A DNA stretch of 64,000 bases from Jacaranda mimosifolia (Eukaryota > Streptophyta > Magnoliopsida > Lamiales > Bignoniaceae), in the NCBI GenBank assembly GCA_018894105.1, contig CM032124.1, forward strand, positions 3,209,501 through 3,273,500. Direction: 5' to 3'. Of this stretch, positions 59,771-64,000 are shown in pieces. The notes below the pieces were generated by a model. The model saw only the letters and a program-made list of their open reading frames with translations, was not told where the DNA came from and made no database searches. Position numbers and translations under genes: made by a program. Positions within the stretch are counted from its first letter, which is position 1. Each line of letters opens with the position of its first letter.

Positions 59771-60255
59771 AGAAAATGATTAAATAAAGTCTTTCCACTT
59801 AAAAAATGTATATATATACCAAATGTATATAAATTGTATTTATGAAATTTATTCCAAATTAAGTATGTTTTTAATTATAAATATAGAAAATAATAATTAT
59901 ATTAAAATTAATTAAATCAAGTTTCCTACTTAGCAAATATAATTAAGTATATTGAAATTTATCCTTCTATCCACATATTTAATTGGACTTATCGAAAGAA
60001 GCAATTAAATTAAAATTAAGCAATGTAATGAGACTATTTCTATCACATTCAATATGGTTGTATGGTAAACTACGACTAAAAATTTATTTTAATTAGACTT
60101 GTAAAAAATAATAACTGGATTGAAATTAATCAAGAAAAAAATCAATTGATGACGAAAAACTAATACTTCATGAATACATTTGTATAGATATTCTTTCTGC
60201 GCTTTTCCTCAAAAATAAGAAAAGAAATATTTTTTATATATCAAAATATGTGTTC

Positions 60256-62864
60256 AATTCTGTAACACCCATAGAAATTTAGTGATTGATAGAAATTTAT
60301 TTATCATTATTTTATTTTTATGAATTTTAATTATTTATTTGTTTTAAAAAATTTTTTGGGGGTCAAATTGCAAATTTAGAAAAACTTGATCGATCATAAT
60401 ATAAAAGCTTTGAGGGTCAAAATGAAATTTCTTTTAGTCAACTGGGCTAATGCTAGGCACTAAGGAGTTGGGGAACTGAAATTGAAGATGGTTGATCTCT
60501 GGAGGACTCAATTGGAAGCTGGGCCAAAGTTTTGGGGTCAAAATTGGATTCCAAAAAGTTGTTCTTTATATACCTTTTCTCCACCCATTTCTTCATTTTC
60601 TTCACCGAGCACCACCCATCACCATCTTCGGCGATTTTCTCTGGCAGCCTTGAATTTTCCAAACCAAGCCATCCATAACCTTTCTCTCAACACCAGGAAC
60701 TCAACCGTACCACATGCAAGACATTCCAGATGGCGGACCACTAGAATTTTGAAGCTGAAATTGGGCAGCGACAATGAGTGATGGGAACGGCAGAGCAACG
60801 ACCGAAGCAAATTTTTGGGCGGTGTTTCTGGTAGAACTCAGCTCAAGGATCATAATGGTGGCCTTGGATTGAAGTTTGTCATAGCGGCGGAGGCGAAATT
60901 GAAGAAAATCTTCACGGAGGCGAGTGGTGGCGCTGGAATTTTGGGCTGAAATTGAAGATCTTCTCGACGACGAAGTTTGCAATTGTTAGGGGCATTAGAT
61001 TGCTCTCGTTGAAAGGTGTCGAACAGTTGGGGGTGCTGGCCATTTCTGGTGATGCCACTTAGGCAGTTTCTTCGCCTCGACGCAGCGGTCGTGGATGTGA
61101 CGTCGATTTACAATTTTGGAGTTTCGATAAGGAGATTTTAGGCAAAGAGTTGGAATCGGGTTAAATACCTTGTATTACTTTTTTCTTGTTGAATCTTATA
61201 TTTGTAGTGCAAATATGAGAATGAAATATGATATGGAACCAAGACTCGAAACATGCATGCACCATTATAAGTTTAGTGGGCCCGAATTTGTATTATCATG
61301 TGATAATCTTGGGTTAATTGAGTTTATTAAAGGATTAAAATCCTGATTTTATGGATTTGAAGCCTAAGTGGCAGTAATTGGGTTATTTAGGATAAATGGA
61401 CTACTATTGTTGACTTGGCATAATATTACGAGGTTAATTATGTAATTAAAGACTTGATTATATCCCTTTACTAAAATCGATATGAACCCTGCAAATATTT
61501 ATGTAATAACGGCATAATTAGCACGTTCCATAATGTTAATGCCAAACAAACCCTAGAACTATTGTATTAATCAAGTAACTATTGATTTTGGACTGTTAAT
61601 AGTATGATTGTAATTGTAGGATCTTATGAGGATTTTAACAGTGAACCTATTCTTTTGGTTAGGTGACGAGGAGCTGGGTTCCACAGACCAATAGGTCGTG
61701 ACTACATCTCTAAGGCTATGGAGGTGAGGTGAGGATTTGCCAATCTGGTACTTATTGTATAAACCTATATGTTAATTTTGGTATACCCCTGTAAGGGTTA
61801 AACTTGTTCCTCTTTTGCAACTTAATCTTGAGTCTTGGATTCTGTGATTTATCTAAATTCTAGTTTGTTAATTGTGAATTGCTTTGTATACCCCTGTAAG
61901 GGGTGCTTCTTGATTCTGCTTCTGATAAGAATTTAGCTTGTCTGTTCTGGCGCCAAGAACTCATGTTGTCTTGCTTGATATCGATCAGTTTGAATTTGCT
62001 TTACTTGTTGTATGTCTGGCCTTGTCGGTTTGTCTGAATATGTCCTGTACATTATTGATTTGCCTTGTCGAAAATCTGTTTGTTGATACGTGATATATGT
62101 ACAAAGATATGTTAGGTCGAGTGCCGACCTAGTGAAATGCTTGGATACATGAGACATGTTAGGGGCTATTCCCTGGGCATCAACAATCTGCCACGCTTGG
62201 GTAAGTTTAACTAACTGGAATAAAGAGAATCTAGTATGCATGTTCTGTTATGATTTGTTGGATTGCATATGTTATTCGGGTTGCTTTACTTTTACTGTAT
62301 CTTGAATGTTTGTAAACTATTCATGGAGCAATAAAGAAGGAGATATTCCTATTTGCTAACTTGTTAATGCTCGTATCTTGATATGTTCTTGTTCTGACTG
62401 TTAATTTATGACTTGCCGAGTTGCTCCCCCTCGACAAATTCCTACTGCTTGCTATTAAAATTATCCTTCACTAAGTCCTTTAGACTTACCCCCTTGTATC
62501 ATCCTTGATTTTTCCAGACAAAGATTAGGTGATGGGCTTGGACTTCAGACTTGGATTGGTGAACACATTTTGTAATAGAATAGATGTTTATATGTGATTA
62601 TGGGTACACTTGATTCAAGAGATGTTGAGTTATGTTAAGTTGAATTAATAATTTGCAGTATATATATTGTGTTGAATGTTATTGACCAACTATGGCATGT
62701 ATTTAGTATTTTTGTTGAGGTTTGTTTAAGTTGAAGTTTGTTGCTATCTTTGAAGAGTTTGAAATTTTGCTTATGGGCCTACTGCTTGTTTATGGGATAA
62801 GAATTTAGATTGAATCGGAGTGGCATCTCAGCTTGGGGTTTCCTGAGTGGGGTGCCACAAATTC
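60256..62864 (+). mobile_element. solo LTR, large gypsy-type, copy 3
   Basis: LTR 60261-62859, from TGTAACACCC to GGGGTGCCACA, flanked by perfect AATTC duplications (60256-60260, 62860-62864). The empty site is present in the first Helitron copy (GTTCAATTCAAATATAA, about 36534-36550). Shares GGTTAGGTGACGAGGAG and CTTCACTAAGTCCTTTAGACTTAC with copy 2. The two CCCCTGTAAGGG repeats (about 61787, 61889) are LTR features. ORFs at 60482-60982 are within the LTR and not genes. Confidence 0.93.
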
Positions 62865-64000
62865 AAATGTAATAATAAATTTTATATGACAAGAACAAGA
62901 ATAGATTGAGTATTACAATGACATGTTTAATTGATGAGGAAAAAGAATGATATTTCATAAATGCATTCGCACAAATATGGGTGCTTTCGCAAAAATAAAA
63001 TTATGATATATCAAAATAGGTGCCAGACTTTGTAATATTACATTTAATATGATAATACAAAGAAGAATAAACTAAGTTTATTTAATTTCTTTTTATCTTT
63101 TCATTTTTTTGTGTATTTATATATATATATATTTGAAATATATTTTTGGTTAGTTTTTACATAATGATGCGTACATTTTATTTTCTTGAAAACTAATAGC
63201 AAAATATGCTTTCTTGTTGCATCACAAATTAGAAAAAAAAAATTTTTTTAATCTTATTTTTTTAAGTTCAAAGACAAAAAGTGGGTCAAAAGAAAAAAGA
63301 ATATATAGTTGATAGCTAAGCCATGAAAATGAATTAAGTAAAATTTTATTTCCTTAAATAGTCTTTTTAAATAAATTTTTTTCAGTTAAAACAATAATGT
63401 GAGGTTACTAACTTGTAATAATTATTTTGAAAAGACAATAGGATAGAAATATATATAAAATTTATTTTTTACCAAATAACCTTTTTGAAAGATCAAACTA
63501 AAATTTTCATTTGCGGCGTGACAGAAGATGAGGAAGACTTTGTCAAGACCAAGTTTTGCATGACTTAACTAATCATATAATAAACATTGTTAAAATATAC
63601 ATCAAAGGCATAACAAATATAATTTACTTATTATAATATTGATTTGAACTTGGTCATATTTAATTAAGAATTGAATTTTTCAAGAAAAAGTATATTTTTG
63701 TTGGTTTGACAATTATGTAATTCAAATGATAGTAACATTAATATGACATAGTGAAATGTTTTCTATCAATATATAAAATAGAATATCAATAAATACATTT
63801 CACTAAATAAAATATCACATTAGCTTGTGTGTCTCCATCCATACACTGGAAAATATATACCCCATAGGTGCAAAGTACATACTCTATTAAATATATAGTA
63901 TCCAACAGTAAAAAATTCTTATTTTTTATATTGCTAAACATTAAATAAATTAATAAAATAAAAATATTTATTTCAAACAATGAGTTTTATTTAACAATCC

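Larger units (their letters stand above)
57638..64000 (+). mobile_element. second copy of the large Helitron, left part (runs off window)
   Basis: It starts TCTGTATCTATACTACTTAT after A at 57637, and aligns with 35345-36050 (AATAAAATTATCACATTTA, TCTTTCAATTTAAATAATGT), with about 36060-36540 from 59775, and with 36544-37650 from 62860. Segment 58080-59770 is extra relative to the first copy; its last part resembles 47210-47400 near the first copy's 3' end. The solo LTR at 60261 is nested. The 3' end is outside the window. No Rep/helicase coding. Confidence 0.75.

Noticed and set aside
60482..60982. Open frames of up to 99 codons on both strands
   Set aside because: Inside the solo LTR 60261-62859; no domain recognised.
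1..64000. tRNA, rRNA or small nuclear RNA genes
   Set aside because: No recognisable cloverleaf with conserved boxes or rRNA core was noticed; a tRNA scan was not possible here.

Overview
The window looks like repeat-rich, AT-rich nuclear DNA of a flowering plant. Plant-specific kinase families, spliceosomal introns (GT..AG, 75-370 bp), NLR coiled-coil fragments and several plant transposon classes all support this. The style of the receptor, NLR and MULE proteins suggests an asterid, perhaps Lamiales, but that is only an impression.

The host-gene content is one tandem family present three times, all on the + strand: unit A (1-3805, 5' end outside the window), unit B (29283-33514, a pseudogene) and unit C (50438-55079, complete). 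Each unit is a malectin-like CrRLK1L (FERONIA-type) receptor kinase followed within about 0.35 kb by a PTI1-like (RLCK-VIII) kinase module. Reading-frame and splice-phase analysis suggests these are not two genes but one. A phase-1 donor near the end of the receptor ORF (G|GTAAAAATG) joins in frame to acceptors in front of the PTI1-like module, which has no first exon of its own. The predicted product of unit C is about 1254 aa: signal peptide, malectin-like ectodomain, membrane segment, active-looking kinase, then a PTI1-like pseudokinase (HRN for HRD, broken glycine loop, no DFG). This is a receptor-type tandem kinase-pseudokinase. In unit C the linker exon is a perfect 135-bp-period triplication that repeats an in-phase splice acceptor. 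NLR coiled-coil-only fragments (49119-49727 and 56601-57185) belong to the same duplicated block.

Everything else is mostly mobile DNA. 3932-6086 is a non-autonomous MULE with long inverted repeats and a 10-bp target duplication. 7483-8758 and 10932-11231 are hAT-type elements with 8-bp duplications. 8927-10135 and 15240-15950 are LTR-like pieces. About 20880-28300 is a decayed MULE whose transposase is surrounded by large arrays of GTAC-containing repeats. 28311-29200 is a minus-strand gypsy gag piece abutting unit B. Three related 2.6-2.8 kb solo LTRs lie at 18181-20874, 42460-45287 and 60261-62859, and a 465-bp solo LTR at 31364-31828 splits the unit-B linker exon. A 12.2-kb Helitron (35331-47502) interrupts the flank of unit B; its empty site survives downstream of unit C. 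A second copy of its left end starts at 57638 and runs off the window.

Inferred history: an ancestral receptor-PTI1-(NLR-CC) block was duplicated. A and B are closer to each other than to C. B then decayed, largely by CpG-type transitions, and was broken by insertions. C stayed open and gained the linker triplication. No computation or database search was run; all statements come from reading the sequence.
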